Shown here: positions 25,835 through 33,262 of the stretch, piece after piece
Numbering within the stretch: position 1 is the first letter of the stretch
Layout of the letters: each line of letters begins with the position of its first letter
Assembly: GCF_021491375.1 (NCBI RefSeq)
Contig: NZ_JAKEVY010000001.1
Location: 1,116,001-1,180,000 of the forward strand
DNA length: 64,000 nt
Source of the DNA: Flavihumibacter fluminis
GTDB lineage: Bacteria; Bacteroidota; Bacteroidia; Chitinophagales; Chitinophagaceae
Reading direction: 5' to 3'
Notes under the pieces: generated by a model
The model's database searches: none
What the model saw: the letters and a program-made list of their open reading frames with translations, nothing else
What the model was told of the DNA's origin: nothing
Translations under genes and position numbers: made by a program

Positions 25835-26557
25835 TTATTTACTTTGAGATTTTACACTTCCGCCGCTACCGGTACGTAAGTTACGGATCAATCCACCACC
25901 CTTGTAATGAATAGCGCCCCCGCTGCTGGCTTCGGCATTTAATTCTTTGGTAACAGTAATATCAACTACACCACCGCTGCTGACATCAGCAGAACAATAA
26001 TTGCTGGTTAAACCATATCCTTTGAAGATCGCGCCACTGCTGGCTTCTACAGACAATTTTTCTGCAGAACCGCTTATTTCTGTAATGGCTCCACTGCTGT
26101 TATCAGAACTGATTTCGGAAGCATTGAAACTGGCTTCAATAATGGCACCGGAGCTGGCGTCCAATTTAATTTTAGCTCCTTTAATGGTACTGGCAGTTTT
26201 TGCGATAGCGCCGGAGGAGGCACTCAATTCAGTCAGTTCACGAACAGAAACATAGGCTTTAAACTTCAGGTTCTTCCTCCATTTCCAGTTACCATCGGTA
26301 TGGTCAATATATACTTTCAGCACCCCATTATCTACCACTGTTTTAATGCGGTCAGTATATTCCGGATTAGAACAGCTTACTGCCACCGCTTCTTTATCTC
26401 CCTGTTGTAACAAGAGTTCAATGCCGGTAGATACTTTAACCCCGGTAAACCTTCCCACAGAACGCTCGCGGGCATTGTTATCAGTAATGGTTGTGGTTTG
26501 GGCCAGGAGGCTGGAGCTGACAAAAAGCAGCAGGAAAAGGTTTATCAGTTTACGCAT
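25835..26557 (-). CDS. DUF2807 (head GIN domain) secreted protein, paralogue
   Basis: This 240-residue paralogue of the following gene has the same start (RSVGRFTGVKVSTGIELLLQQGDKEAVAVS) and the same beta-solenoid plan. Here the repeated turn is SSGAI/SSGGV (ASSGAIAKT, ASSGAIIEA, NSSGAITEI, ASSGAIFKG, VSSGGVVDI, ASSGGAIHY) instead of GGASD. The signal peptide is RKLINLFLLLFVSSSLLAQ, which fixes the start at ATG 26555-26557 rather than the upstream ATG at 26587. The pair forms a two-gene operon. Confidence 0.87.
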   Translation of the reverse strand: MRKLINLFLLLFVSSSLLAQTTTITDNNARERSVGRFTGVKVSTGIELLLQQGDKEAVAVSCSNPEYTDRIKTVVDNGVLKVYIDHTDGNWKWRKNLKFKAYVSVRELTELSASSGAIAKTASTIKGAKIKLDASSGAIIEASFNASEISSDNSSGAITEISGSAEKLSVEASSGAIFKGYGLTSNYCSADVSSGGVVDITVTKELNAEASSGGAIHYKGGGLIRNLRTGSGGSVKSQSK

Positions 26558-26663
26558 GACGGTTGTATTTTCAGTAGGACGGATCAAATCTCCAAAATGT
26601 TACAGCTATTTTATTTTTTTTGGCCTTAACTTGCAGCCAGATTACGGCCGTAGTCAAATATCA

Positions 26664-26748
26664 GTTTCCCGGGGTGCTGAGGATCTCCGATCCAAGGCTG
26701 AGATAATACCCGTTGAACCTGGTCAGGGTAATGCCTGCGCAGGGAAGG
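26664..26748 (+). promoter_or_regulatory. TPP riboswitch (THI element)
   Basis: The conserved blocks are present in order: closing stem TTTCCC (26665-26670) pairing with GGGAA (26742-26746), GGGGTGCT, a variable P3 stem GGATCTCCGATCC, GCTGAGATAATACCC (pyrimidine-binding T-loop region), GAACCTGGTCAGG (pyrophosphate-binding arm) and GGTAATGCCTGCGCAGGG. It sits 78 nt upstream of the TonB receptor start on the same strand, so that gene should be repressed when thiamine pyrophosphate is abundant. No clear terminator follows, suggesting translational control. Confidence 0.95.
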
Positions 26749-26825
26749 TGGTTGAATAACGTTTATTCCTCCTTTTGCTTTCGCAGCATTTCTCTCAAAT
26801 CATTTTTTCAACTTAATGAAACACA

Positions 26826-29177
26826 ATGAAAAAAATGTTTTTGGGGATATGCGCATCCATGTTATGTATCCCTCTTTTTGCTCAAATCAGACCAATTGTT
26901 ATTGCCGACCAGCAAACCCGTAAGCCACTTGGCAGGGCCAGCCTGGAATGGCCAGACGGTTCTGGCAGGATCAGTGACGAACAAGGCAAAATCAGCCTGA
27001 ATGCACCATCCGGCTCTGCTGTAATTTCCAGTGTGGGGTACCGTCCTGCTCTTATTCAGTTTCCAATCAATGGCGACACAATTTTTCTGGACCCCCTGAA
27101 TCTTTTTCTTGAACCGGTTGAAGTGACTGCTCTGAGGGCCGGCGACAAAGCCCCCTTTGCACGAACGAATATTTCTGCCAAAGACCTGGCAAAACAAAAC
27201 CTGGGACAGGACCTCCCCTTTCTTCTGAACCAGACGCCTTCCGTGGTGGTCAGTTCAGACGCCGGGAATGGCGTGGGTTATACAGGCATCCGGATTCGCG
27301 GTTCAGATGCCACCCGCATCAACATGACCCTGAATGGCATTCCGTATAATGACGCGGAAAGCCAGGGTATGTTCCTGGTTAACCTGCCCGATTTTGCCTC
27401 TTCCGTGGGGAGCATCCAGGTGCAACGCGGGGTTGGTACTTCCAGCAATGGAGCCGGTGCATTTGGCGCCACGCTGAACCTGAGTACGAATGAATTCCGC
27501 GAGGAACGGTATGCTGAAATCAACAACAGTTACGGTTCTTTTAATACCTGGAAAAACACGGTGAAACTGGGCTCCGGATTAATAGGGGATCATTTTACCA
27601 TTGATGCCCGCCTCTCCCGGATCAACAGCGATGGCTATGTAGACAGGGCCAGTACCGATTTGCAATCCTTTTATCTTTCGGGTGCCTATCTCACTGAGAA
27701 ATCAAGCCTGCGACTGAATATTTTTTCCGGGAAAGAGAAAACGTACCAGGCCTGGAATGGTATCCTTCAATCAGAAGCCAGAGGTCCCAACCGCCGGTTT
27801 AACAGTGCGGGTACTGAGAAACCAGGCAGCCCTTACAACAATGAAACTGATAATTACCAGCAGGATCATTATCAACTCTTCTTTAATCATTCCGTATCAG
27901 AGCAGCTTTCCTTTAATACAGCTGCCTTCCTGACCCGCGGTCGTGGTTACTATGAGCAATACAAAGCAGAAGAAGATTATGGAGATTATGGACTAAGCAA
28001 CCCGATCATCAATGGGAGTCCGGTTACCAGCACAGATCTCATCCGGCAGCTCTGGCTGGATAATTATTTCTATGGCGGCATTTATTCAGTTCAGTATAAA
28101 AAGAAAGGAACCGGAATTACAGTAGGTGGTGCCATTACCCGGTATGATGGCGATCATTATGGCAGGGTTATTTGGGCCGATAAAGGCATTCGGCCCGGGC
28201 ACGAATGGTATAACAATGATGCCTTGAAAAATGATTTTAATATGTATGCCAAGTGGACCCAGCAACTGGGATCCAGATGGCAGAGTTTTCTGGATATCCA
28301 GGGCCGCACTGTTAAGTATAAGATCAGTGGATTCAGAAACAATCCCGGCATTAGTACGGATAACAGCTATCAGTTTTTTAATCCCAAAATCGGAATCAGT
28401 TATTCTCACCAGGGTTGGCAGGCATTTGCTTCTTATGCAATCGCCAATAAGGAACCCAATCGGGATGATTTTGAAGCAGGACTAACACAACAACCCAAAC
28501 CAGAACGTTTACAAGACCTGGAAGTTGGAATAGAAAGAACATCCGGTCGATATAGTTGGGGCGCCACGCTGTATTACATGAATTACCGCGACCAACTGGT
28601 ACTAACCGGACGAATCAATGATGTGGGAGCTTATGCAAGAACCAATATCGACAAGAGCTATCGCCTGGGATTGGAATTGCAGGGTAGTTTCAAAGCAAGT
28701 TCCTGGCTGAAGCTTACCGGTAATTTGACGCTCAGTGAAAATAAGGTGATCGACTTTGAAGAATTCTATGACGACTATGACGAAGGCACTCAGAAATCAG
28801 TAAAGTATGAGAAAACAGATATCTCATTTTCTCCTGCTTTGATGGGTAGTGCAACAGCCATCCTTACTCCAATCAAGAATGGAGAAATAGCCCTGATCGG
28901 TAAATATGTTGGAAGGCAATACCTCGATAATACATCCAACAGGAACAGAAGCCTGGATGCATTTTACACACAGGATCTTCGGTTGTCCTATACTGTGATA
29001 GGCAAAGCGGTGAAGGACCTGACGATGATCTTCCAGATCAACAACTTGTTCAACAAACTATATGAACCAAATGGTTACACATTCAGTTATATTTTCAACC
29101 AGGAACTGATCACGGAAAATTACGTATACCCTATGGCGGGAATTAACTTTATGGGTGGCGTAAATATCAGGTTGTGA
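26826..29177 (+). CDS. TonB-dependent receptor, probable thiamine importer
   Basis: This 783-residue outer-membrane receptor has a signal peptide (KKMFLGICASMLCIPLFAQ), an N-terminal carboxypeptidase-like beta-sandwich region (residues about 20-95), a plug domain (LGQDLPFLLNQTPSVVVSSDAGNG, then GIRIRGSDATRINMTLNGIP and IQVQRGVGTSSNGAGAFGATLN), and a 22-strand barrel ending in MGGVNIRL. TPP-riboswitch control points to thiamine, a precursor or TPP as substrate, as shown for the riboswitch-controlled OMthi receptor of Bacteroides. No thiamine biosynthesis genes are beside it, so it acts as a salvage importer powered by TonB/ExbB/ExbD. Confidence 0.92.
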   Translation: MKKMFLGICASMLCIPLFAQIRPIVIADQQTRKPLGRASLEWPDGSGRISDEQGKISLNAPSGSAVISSVGYRPALIQFPINGDTIFLDPLNLFLEPVEVTALRAGDKAPFARTNISAKDLAKQNLGQDLPFLLNQTPSVVVSSDAGNGVGYTGIRIRGSDATRINMTLNGIPYNDAESQGMFLVNLPDFASSVGSIQVQRGVGTSSNGAGAFGATLNLSTNEFREERYAEINNSYGSFNTWKNTVKLGSGLIGDHFTIDARLSRINSDGYVDRASTDLQSFYLSGAYLTEKSSLRLNIFSGKEKTYQAWNGILQSEARGPNRRFNSAGTEKPGSPYNNETDNYQQDHYQLFFNHSVSEQLSFNTAAFLTRGRGYYEQYKAEEDYGDYGLSNPIINGSPVTSTDLIRQLWLDNYFYGGIYSVQYKKKGTGITVGGAITRYDGDHYGRVIWADKGIRPGHEWYNNDALKNDFNMYAKWTQQLGSRWQSFLDIQGRTVKYKISGFRNNPGISTDNSYQFFNPKIGISYSHQGWQAFASYAIANKEPNRDDFEAGLTQQPKPERLQDLEVGIERTSGRYSWGATLYYMNYRDQLVLTGRINDVGAYARTNIDKSYRLGLELQGSFKASSWLKLTGNLTLSENKVIDFEEFYDDYDEGTQKSVKYEKTDISFSPALMGSATAILTPIKNGEIALIGKYVGRQYLDNTSNRNRSLDAFYTQDLRLSYTVIGKAVKDLTMIFQINNLFNKLYEPNGYTFSYIFNQELITENYVYPMAGINFMGGVNIRL

Positions 29178-29217
29178 GTTGTACGAGGTAAATATCCCGG
29201 TATATTTCCTATATAAA

Positions 29218-29262
29218 AATTTGGCATTTGGCACTATTTAGGATAGTGCTAAATGCCAAATT
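29218..29262. terminator. 20-bp perfect hairpin after the TonB receptor
   Basis: Left arm 29218-29237 and right arm 29243-29262 pair over 20 bp with one G-U, loop TTAGG. On the minus strand the stem is followed by TTTTT ATATAGG, so it can terminate leftward transcription from the rhodanese operon; on the plus strand no T-run follows, but the stem may protect the receptor mRNA 3' end. Confidence 0.65.
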
Positions 29263-29271
29263 CCGTATCTG

Positions 29272-29349
29272 ATGAAAAAAACCATTGTAATCAATGTATT
29301 GATCATCCTGATCTTTTACATCCTGTTCAGTCTTGCAGCCGGAAAGTAA
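29272..29349 (+). CDS. Possible 25-residue single-helix membrane peptide
   Basis: A short open frame from ATG 29272 to TAA 29347-29349 encodes 25 residues: a Met-Lys-Lys-Thr start, then a strongly hydrophobic helix (IVINVLIILIFYILFSLAA) and a Gly-Lys end. It sits between the 20-bp hairpin and the rhodanese stop codon. The charge asymmetry and uninterrupted hydrophobic core are what a small single-pass inner-membrane protein would show. I see no strong ribosome-binding site and no own promoter. Chance occurrence is possible at this length. Confidence 0.4.
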   Translation: MKKTIVINVLIILIFYILFSLAAGK

Positions 29350-29358
29350 CGGTGAGGC

Positions 29359-29667
29359 TTAGCTGCCGAATTTTTCCTGCCAGGCCAGCATACCGCCTTC
29401 CACGTTCTTGGTATTGGTGAAGCCCATCGAATCAAGAATCAGGCAGGCGGTCATGCTTCTTTTACCACTTCTGCAATGAACGATAACTTCTTCGTCTTTA
29501 AGAGGCATCAACTCATCCACATCCATCATCTGGAAACGTCCCAGCGGAATAAGTTTCGCCCCAATATTAAAGGCTTCAAACTCTTCCGGCTCACGAACAT
29601 CTATGATATGCAGTTTCTCACCTGCATCCATTCTTGCTTTTAATTCTTCAACGCTGATTATATCCAT
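29359..29667 (-). CDS. Rhodanese-like domain protein
   Basis: This 102-residue single-domain rhodanese has the catalytic loop Cys65 in VHCRSGKRS and the conserved LHIIDVREPEEFEAFNI near the N-terminus. Such stand-alone cytoplasmic rhodaneses carry sulfur as a persulfide on the Cys. It ends the ddl-PASTA-rhodanese run, 11 nt after the PASTA gene. Confidence 0.92.
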   Translation of the reverse strand: MDIISVEELKARMDAGEKLHIIDVREPEEFEAFNIGAKLIPLGRFQMMDVDELMPLKDEEVIVHCRSGKRSMTACLILDSMGFTNTKNVEGGMLAWQEKFGS

Positions 29668-29678
29668 ATGGCAACAGT

Positions 29679-30509
29679 TTAATAATTATTTTCTACAGGA
29701 GTAACAACCCTGGGAGTTGTTACAGTGGTATCCCGTACCGGTTTTTTAGTACTCAGCCAGATATCAATCATTTGTCCGGGCCGGATTCTGTTTGCTCTGC
29801 GGTCGGCAGTTAATCGATCCGGGCTTTGCCTGTACACAAAAGCAGTAGCAGTATCCTTAACATCCGGATCCAGAACGATGGCACCAAAATTAATGCCACT
29901 GGTTTGCAGCAGATCACGGGCACTTGAGTAAGTTAGACCAAATAAATTAGGAACAGCCATATCCACATTGGAAAGGCCACTGCCCAGTACCAATGAAATC
30001 GGTGTACCCATAGGCAGTTTGGTTCCTGCCTTGATTTCTTTTCCGTCATACTTCTGAACCAGCACGGAATTTTTGGCAAAATCTGGCCGATAACTGGTAT
30101 CTCCCATCTTTAATCCAAATTGTTTCAGCACGATAGCAGCATTGCGTACACTCATCCCAACCAGGTTGGGCATCACTACTTCAGGAGGTACCGCCCGGTT
30201 TACAGTGAGGTAAATGGTACGATTGGATTTTACTTTGGATTCAGACTCCGGGAACTGGCGGATTACAGCCAGGGGCTTAACAGTGTCTCTGTAAATAGAG
30301 TCCTGGATTACCACTTCAAAACCTTCGGCCTCCAAAGAAGAAGTTGCTTCCTCCAATAGTTTCCCGGTTACATTGGGAACCTCAACCTCTTCACCATGGC
30401 GGGTAAAAAAATCAAGGGAACTGAAAAATGCCAGTACGATTACTGCAACAATTGCAAAAGCTATTAAAAGGCTAACCCAGAGTGGTTTTTTTGTAATGGA
30501 TTGGAACAC
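29679..30509 (-). CDS. Membrane-anchored triple-PASTA protein
   Basis: This 276-residue protein has a short cytoplasmic start, one transmembrane helix (PLWVSLLIAFAIVAVIVLAFF) and three PASTA domains: EVPNVTGKLLEEATSSLEAEGFEV (about residues 42-105), MPNLVGMSVRNAAIVLKQFGLKMG and VPNLFGLTYSSARDLLQTSGINFG. The tail is Pro/Thr/Val-rich. PASTA domains bind peptidoglycan or beta-lactams in kinases and penicillin-binding proteins, but no kinase or transpeptidase domain is present here. The start is GTG. It follows ddl by 45 nt, consistent with a cell-wall role. Confidence 0.88.
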   Translation of the reverse strand: MFQSITKKPLWVSLLIAFAIVAVIVLAFFSSLDFFTRHGEEVEVPNVTGKLLEEATSSLEAEGFEVVIQDSIYRDTVKPLAVIRQFPESESKVKSNRTIYLTVNRAVPPEVVMPNLVGMSVRNAAIVLKQFGLKMGDTSYRPDFAKNSVLVQKYDGKEIKAGTKLPMGTPISLVLGSGLSNVDMAVPNLFGLTYSSARDLLQTSGINFGAIVLDPDVKDTATAFVYRQSPDRLTADRRANRIRPGQMIDIWLSTKKPVRDTTVTTPRVVTPVENNY

Positions 30510-30554
30510 GAATTAGTATATTTTTTAAAGGATCGGATTCAAAGAAAAGTAAAA

Positions 30555-31547
30555 TTATTTAACCGTCAAGGCTTCTTCAATAAGAGCCGAGTAAAAGTCG
30601 CGCAATGTCCAACCCATTGCCCTAACCTGCTGGGGCACAATACTGGCCTCACTTTGTCCGGGTACCGTATTAATTTCCAGCATATAAGGTTCTGCTTCCA
30701 GTTCATTATAAATGAAGTCGATCCGGATAATTCCCCGGCAGTTAAAAACTTCATAAACCCGGCGGGCAGCCGAACGGATTTTAACTGCAACATCCTCATC
30801 TACCTGGGCAGGTGTGATTTCTTCACTGAGTCCCTCGTATTTGGCTTCAAAATCGAAAAACTCTTTTTTGGTAATGACTTCTGTGAAGGGCAGGGTTACA
30901 ATCTCACCCTTTTGGCGGAAGACGCCGATAGTGAATTCCCTGCCGGAGATAAACTCTTCCACCAGCACCTGCTCATCTTCCCGGAAAGCTTTTTCGAGCG
31001 CATTAGCCAGGTCACCCGGATCTGTCACCTTACTCATCCCGATACTGCTGCCACCATTGTTTGGCTTAACAAAAACCGGCATCTGTAGATGAGCCGCAAT
31101 GCTGGCCGGAGCCATTGAACGATCTTTAAATAGGTGCAGTGATCTTGCTACTTTAATACCGGCAAATGCAGCTACAGCAACTGTATAGCGTTTGTTGAAA
31201 GTAAGTGCTGATGTGGCAGCATCGCAGCTGGTATAGGGAATTCCCAGCATATCAAAGTACCCCTGCAGTTTACCATCTTCTCCTGGCGTACCATGGATAC
31301 CAATCAGGACTGCATCAAAATGAATACGTTTGGTTTCCAGAGGAATCGTGAAATCATTTTTATCAATTGCAATTTCAACGCCAGCTGCTGTTTTATACCA
31401 CCAGCCATCGGGTCGGATATCTATCTGGTAGACATCAAATTTATCGGTATCAACATTCTTTTCAATTGTGAGGGCAGATTTGTAAGAAATTTCAGCTTCT
31501 CCGGAATATCCACCGGTAAGAAATGCGATCACAGGTCGCGTGTTCAT
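30555..31547 (-). CDS. ddl: D-alanine--D-alanine ligase
   Basis: This 330-residue ATP-grasp enzyme joins two D-Ala for the peptidoglycan stem peptide. The N-terminal domain begins VIAFLTGGYSGEAEISYKSA, the central domain has VFVKPNNGGSSIGMSKV and VEEFISGREFTIGV, and the C-terminal metal-binding region has IIRIDFIYNELEAEPYMLEINTVPGQSEASIVPQQ. Length is normal. It is preceded by two hairpins with T-runs (31571-31648), so it is either expressed by readthrough of terminators or controlled by a leader. Confidence 0.96.
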   Translation of the reverse strand: MNTRPVIAFLTGGYSGEAEISYKSALTIEKNVDTDKFDVYQIDIRPDGWWYKTAAGVEIAIDKNDFTIPLETKRIHFDAVLIGIHGTPGEDGKLQGYFDMLGIPYTSCDAATSALTFNKRYTVAVAAFAGIKVARSLHLFKDRSMAPASIAAHLQMPVFVKPNNGGSSIGMSKVTDPGDLANALEKAFREDEQVLVEEFISGREFTIGVFRQKGEIVTLPFTEVITKKEFFDFEAKYEGLSEEITPAQVDEDVAVKIRSAARRVYEVFNCRGIIRIDFIYNELEAEPYMLEINTVPGQSEASIVPQQVRAMGWTLRDFYSALIEEALTVK

Positions 31548-31570
31548 GAATTTTTCAGTTGGATGTTAAG

Positions 31571-31598
31571 AAAAAGGTGAAGGACTGTTTCCTTCACC
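31571..31598 (-). terminator. Hairpin with T-run before ddl
   Basis: On the minus strand GGTGAAGGA (31590-31598) pairs with TCCTTCACC (31576-31584), loop AACAG, followed by TTTTTC. It lies only 24 nt before the ddl start, so it is either the distal terminator of the ferredoxin gene or an attenuator in the ddl leader. Confidence 0.7.
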
Positions 31599-31629
31599 CG
31601 TTACCCGGCGGGAAATATCACCCACCTAT

Positions 31630-31648
31630 AAAAAGTAGCATAGCTACT
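31630..31648 (-). terminator. Small hairpin with T-run downstream of ferredoxin
   Basis: AGTAGC and GCTACT pair across a 3-nt loop, followed by TTTTATAGG on the minus strand. It is a weak candidate terminator of the ferredoxin gene. Confidence 0.5.
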
Positions 31649-31703
31649 AGTAAACGCTTTCAGTTCTAAGTTCGAAAATTACCCTGAAACAGGAAAATAA
31701 ATT

Positions 31704-32051
31704 TTAGAGATGCAGGCGTTCTTTTTTAGCCATCAGTTCATCAACAGTTTCCTGGTACATTTCATCCGGTACGCAGCAGTCAACCGGACAAACTGCAGCA
31801 CACTGAGGTTCTTCGTGGAAACCCTGGCATTCGGTGCACTTATTGGGAACAATATAATAGGTATCTACGCTGATTGGAGAATTCCGCTGGTCAGCATCCA
31901 TGACAGTTCCATCCATCAGGGTAAAACTTCCCTTTACAGAAGTGCCATCGCTAAGGGCCCATTCAACGCCACCTTCGTAAATCGCATTATTGGGACATTC
32001 CGGTTCGCAGGCACCGCAATTGATACATTCTTCAGTTATTTTGATTGCCAT
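31704..32051 (-). CDS. 4Fe-4S dicluster ferredoxin
   Basis: This 115-residue ferredoxin has a first cluster motif Cys9-x2-Cys12-x2-Cys15-x3-Cys19-Pro (CINCGACEPECP) and a second set in NKCTECQGFHEEPQCAAVCP. A 38-residue insert separates them, as in the YfhL-type ferredoxins of Bacteroidota. It transfers electrons at low potential in the cytoplasm. It is divergent from acyl-CoA reductase, an arrangement seen repeatedly in this phylum, with -7 boxes that face each other. Confidence 0.94.
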   Translation of the reverse strand: MAIKITEECINCGACEPECPNNAIYEGGVEWALSDGTSVKGSFTLMDGTVMDADQRNSPISVDTYYIVPNKCTECQGFHEEPQCAAVCPVDCCVPDEMYQETVDELMAKKERLHL

Positions 32052-32081
32052 GTTTTATAGATTAATGGGTTCGAGATGAGT

Positions 32082-32123
32082 TAACTTTGCACGCAAATTT
32101 AGAGGTACATGTTGAATTTACAA
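32082..32123. promoter_or_regulatory. Facing promoters for ferredoxin and acyl-CoA reductase
   Basis: Plus strand: TAACTTTG (32082-32089), ending 20 nt before the acyl-CoA reductase ATG. Minus strand: TAAATTTG (32101-32094), with TTG at 32123-32121 19 nt upstream, for ferredoxin. The predicted start sites fall in each other's -7 region, so the two promoters should compete. Confidence 0.6.
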
Positions 32124-33110
32124 CACCGGATTGATTTATTGGTTCAGCTGGGGGCATTTATATTGGCAAATACACCGGAATGGCAGGAGGCAAAAGCACG
32201 TGCGCATGCTGCGAATGCCTGGTTCATCCCGCAATTCACGGACTTGGCCTCAAATGCCATTGCCACGCAGTTTTTAAGTCGCCCGGTGCTGGAAGCCATC
32301 GCAACCGAATATGCAGTACCTGATCTGCCGGTCAGCCCCAAAACAGTTGGGCTTGTAATGGCCGGAAATATTCCAATGGTAGGCTTTCACGACTGGTTAT
32401 GTGTTTATCTGGCGGGGCACAACGCCCGGGTAAAATTATCTTCCCGGGATTCCATACTCCTGTCTTTTCTGATTGCAAAGCTGAATGAATGGGATTCCTC
32501 AGACCAAGGAACAACTGAATTTGCTGACCTATTAAAAGGCTGTGATGCCTATATCGCCACCGGGTCTGATAACAGTGCCCGCTATTTTGAATACTATTTC
32601 AATAAATATCCTCATATCATCCGGCGGAACCGAACCTCGGTAGCCATAATGGATGGCTCAGAAACCAAGGCGGAGCTGGATTTGCTGGCTGATGACACGC
32701 ATCTCTATTTCGGATTGGGCTGCAGAAATGTGACCAAATTATACGTTCCAAAGGACTATAATTTTGAGTCCATGCTGGATTCTATGAGGAAGTATGGTTA
32801 CTTTTTTGATCATTCCAAGTATAAAAACAACTACGATTACCAGTTGGCGCTTCACCTGCTAAACAACCAATACTATATGACCAATGGGTCGGTCCTGCTC
32901 TCAGAAAACCAGGCCTTGTATTCTCCCATCAGCCAGCTGAATTATGAATTCTACGAGGAAAAAACAGCGGTTGAGGAGCTGCTTAAGAATAATCAGGGTG
33001 TACAATGCGTTGTAGGACATGGACACACGGCTTTTGGTCAGGCTCAATGCCCCGAATGGAAAGATTATGCCGACGGAATTGACACAATGACATTTTTGGT
33101 AACTTTATAA
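32109..33110 (+). CDS. Acyl-CoA reductase (LuxC-like)
   Basis: This 333-residue protein matches the Bacteroidota acyl-CoA reductase group related to LuxC and aldehyde dehydrogenases. It shows VGLVMAGNIPMVGFHDWLCVYLAGHNARVKLSSRD, a glycine-rich nucleotide site, and LYFGLGCRNVTKLYVPKDY with the putative catalytic Cys. LuxC-type enzymes reduce fatty acyl-CoA or acyl-enzyme to aldehyde using NADPH. No luxD/luxE or luciferase is nearby, so bioluminescence is not implied. Role in this phylum is uncertain. Confidence 0.85.
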   Translation: MLNLQHRIDLLVQLGAFILANTPEWQEAKARAHAANAWFIPQFTDLASNAIATQFLSRPVLEAIATEYAVPDLPVSPKTVGLVMAGNIPMVGFHDWLCVYLAGHNARVKLSSRDSILLSFLIAKLNEWDSSDQGTTEFADLLKGCDAYIATGSDNSARYFEYYFNKYPHIIRRNRTSVAIMDGSETKAELDLLADDTHLYFGLGCRNVTKLYVPKDYNFESMLDSMRKYGYFFDHSKYKNNYDYQLALHLLNNQYYMTNGSVLLSENQALYSPISQLNYEFYEEKTAVEELLKNNQGVQCVVGHGHTAFGQAQCPEWKDYADGIDTMTFLVTL

Positions 33111-33226
33111 GTATGTCCTGACAAGGTTCCAGTGATCTACGAAGACCTTAGTAAAACTTCTGTTAAACTGGAAGGCCGTGCAACTGAAAAGGTGTCGGCT
33201 TCGTTATTTTGTAAGAGTCAGGCATA
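33100..33226 (+). ncRNA. Candidate structured leader or small RNA upstream of htrA
   Basis: The 152-nt gap before htrA folds by eye into a multi-branched structure. An outer helix pairs TATGTCCTGAC (33112-33122) with GTCAGGCATA (33217-33226), about 10 bp with one bulge. Inside it, TTCCAGT (33127-33133) pairs perfectly with ACTGGAA (33167-33173), enclosing GAAG/CTTC, and a second arm pairs GCCG (33175-33178) with CGGC (33196-33199). A near -7 box TAACTTTA (33100-33107) with TTG at 33079-33081 (18-nt spacing) lies right before the outer helix. No frame is open across it. Confidence 0.4.
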
Positions 33227-33262
33227 TGCTTTGACGAACAAAAAGAAAAAAGGAAGAATCAT

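Noticed and set aside
32109-33110. Bioluminescence-type lux operon because of the LuxC-like protein
   Set aside because: No luxA, luxB, luxD or luxE is present, and LuxC-like acyl-CoA reductases are common in non-luminous Bacteroidota.
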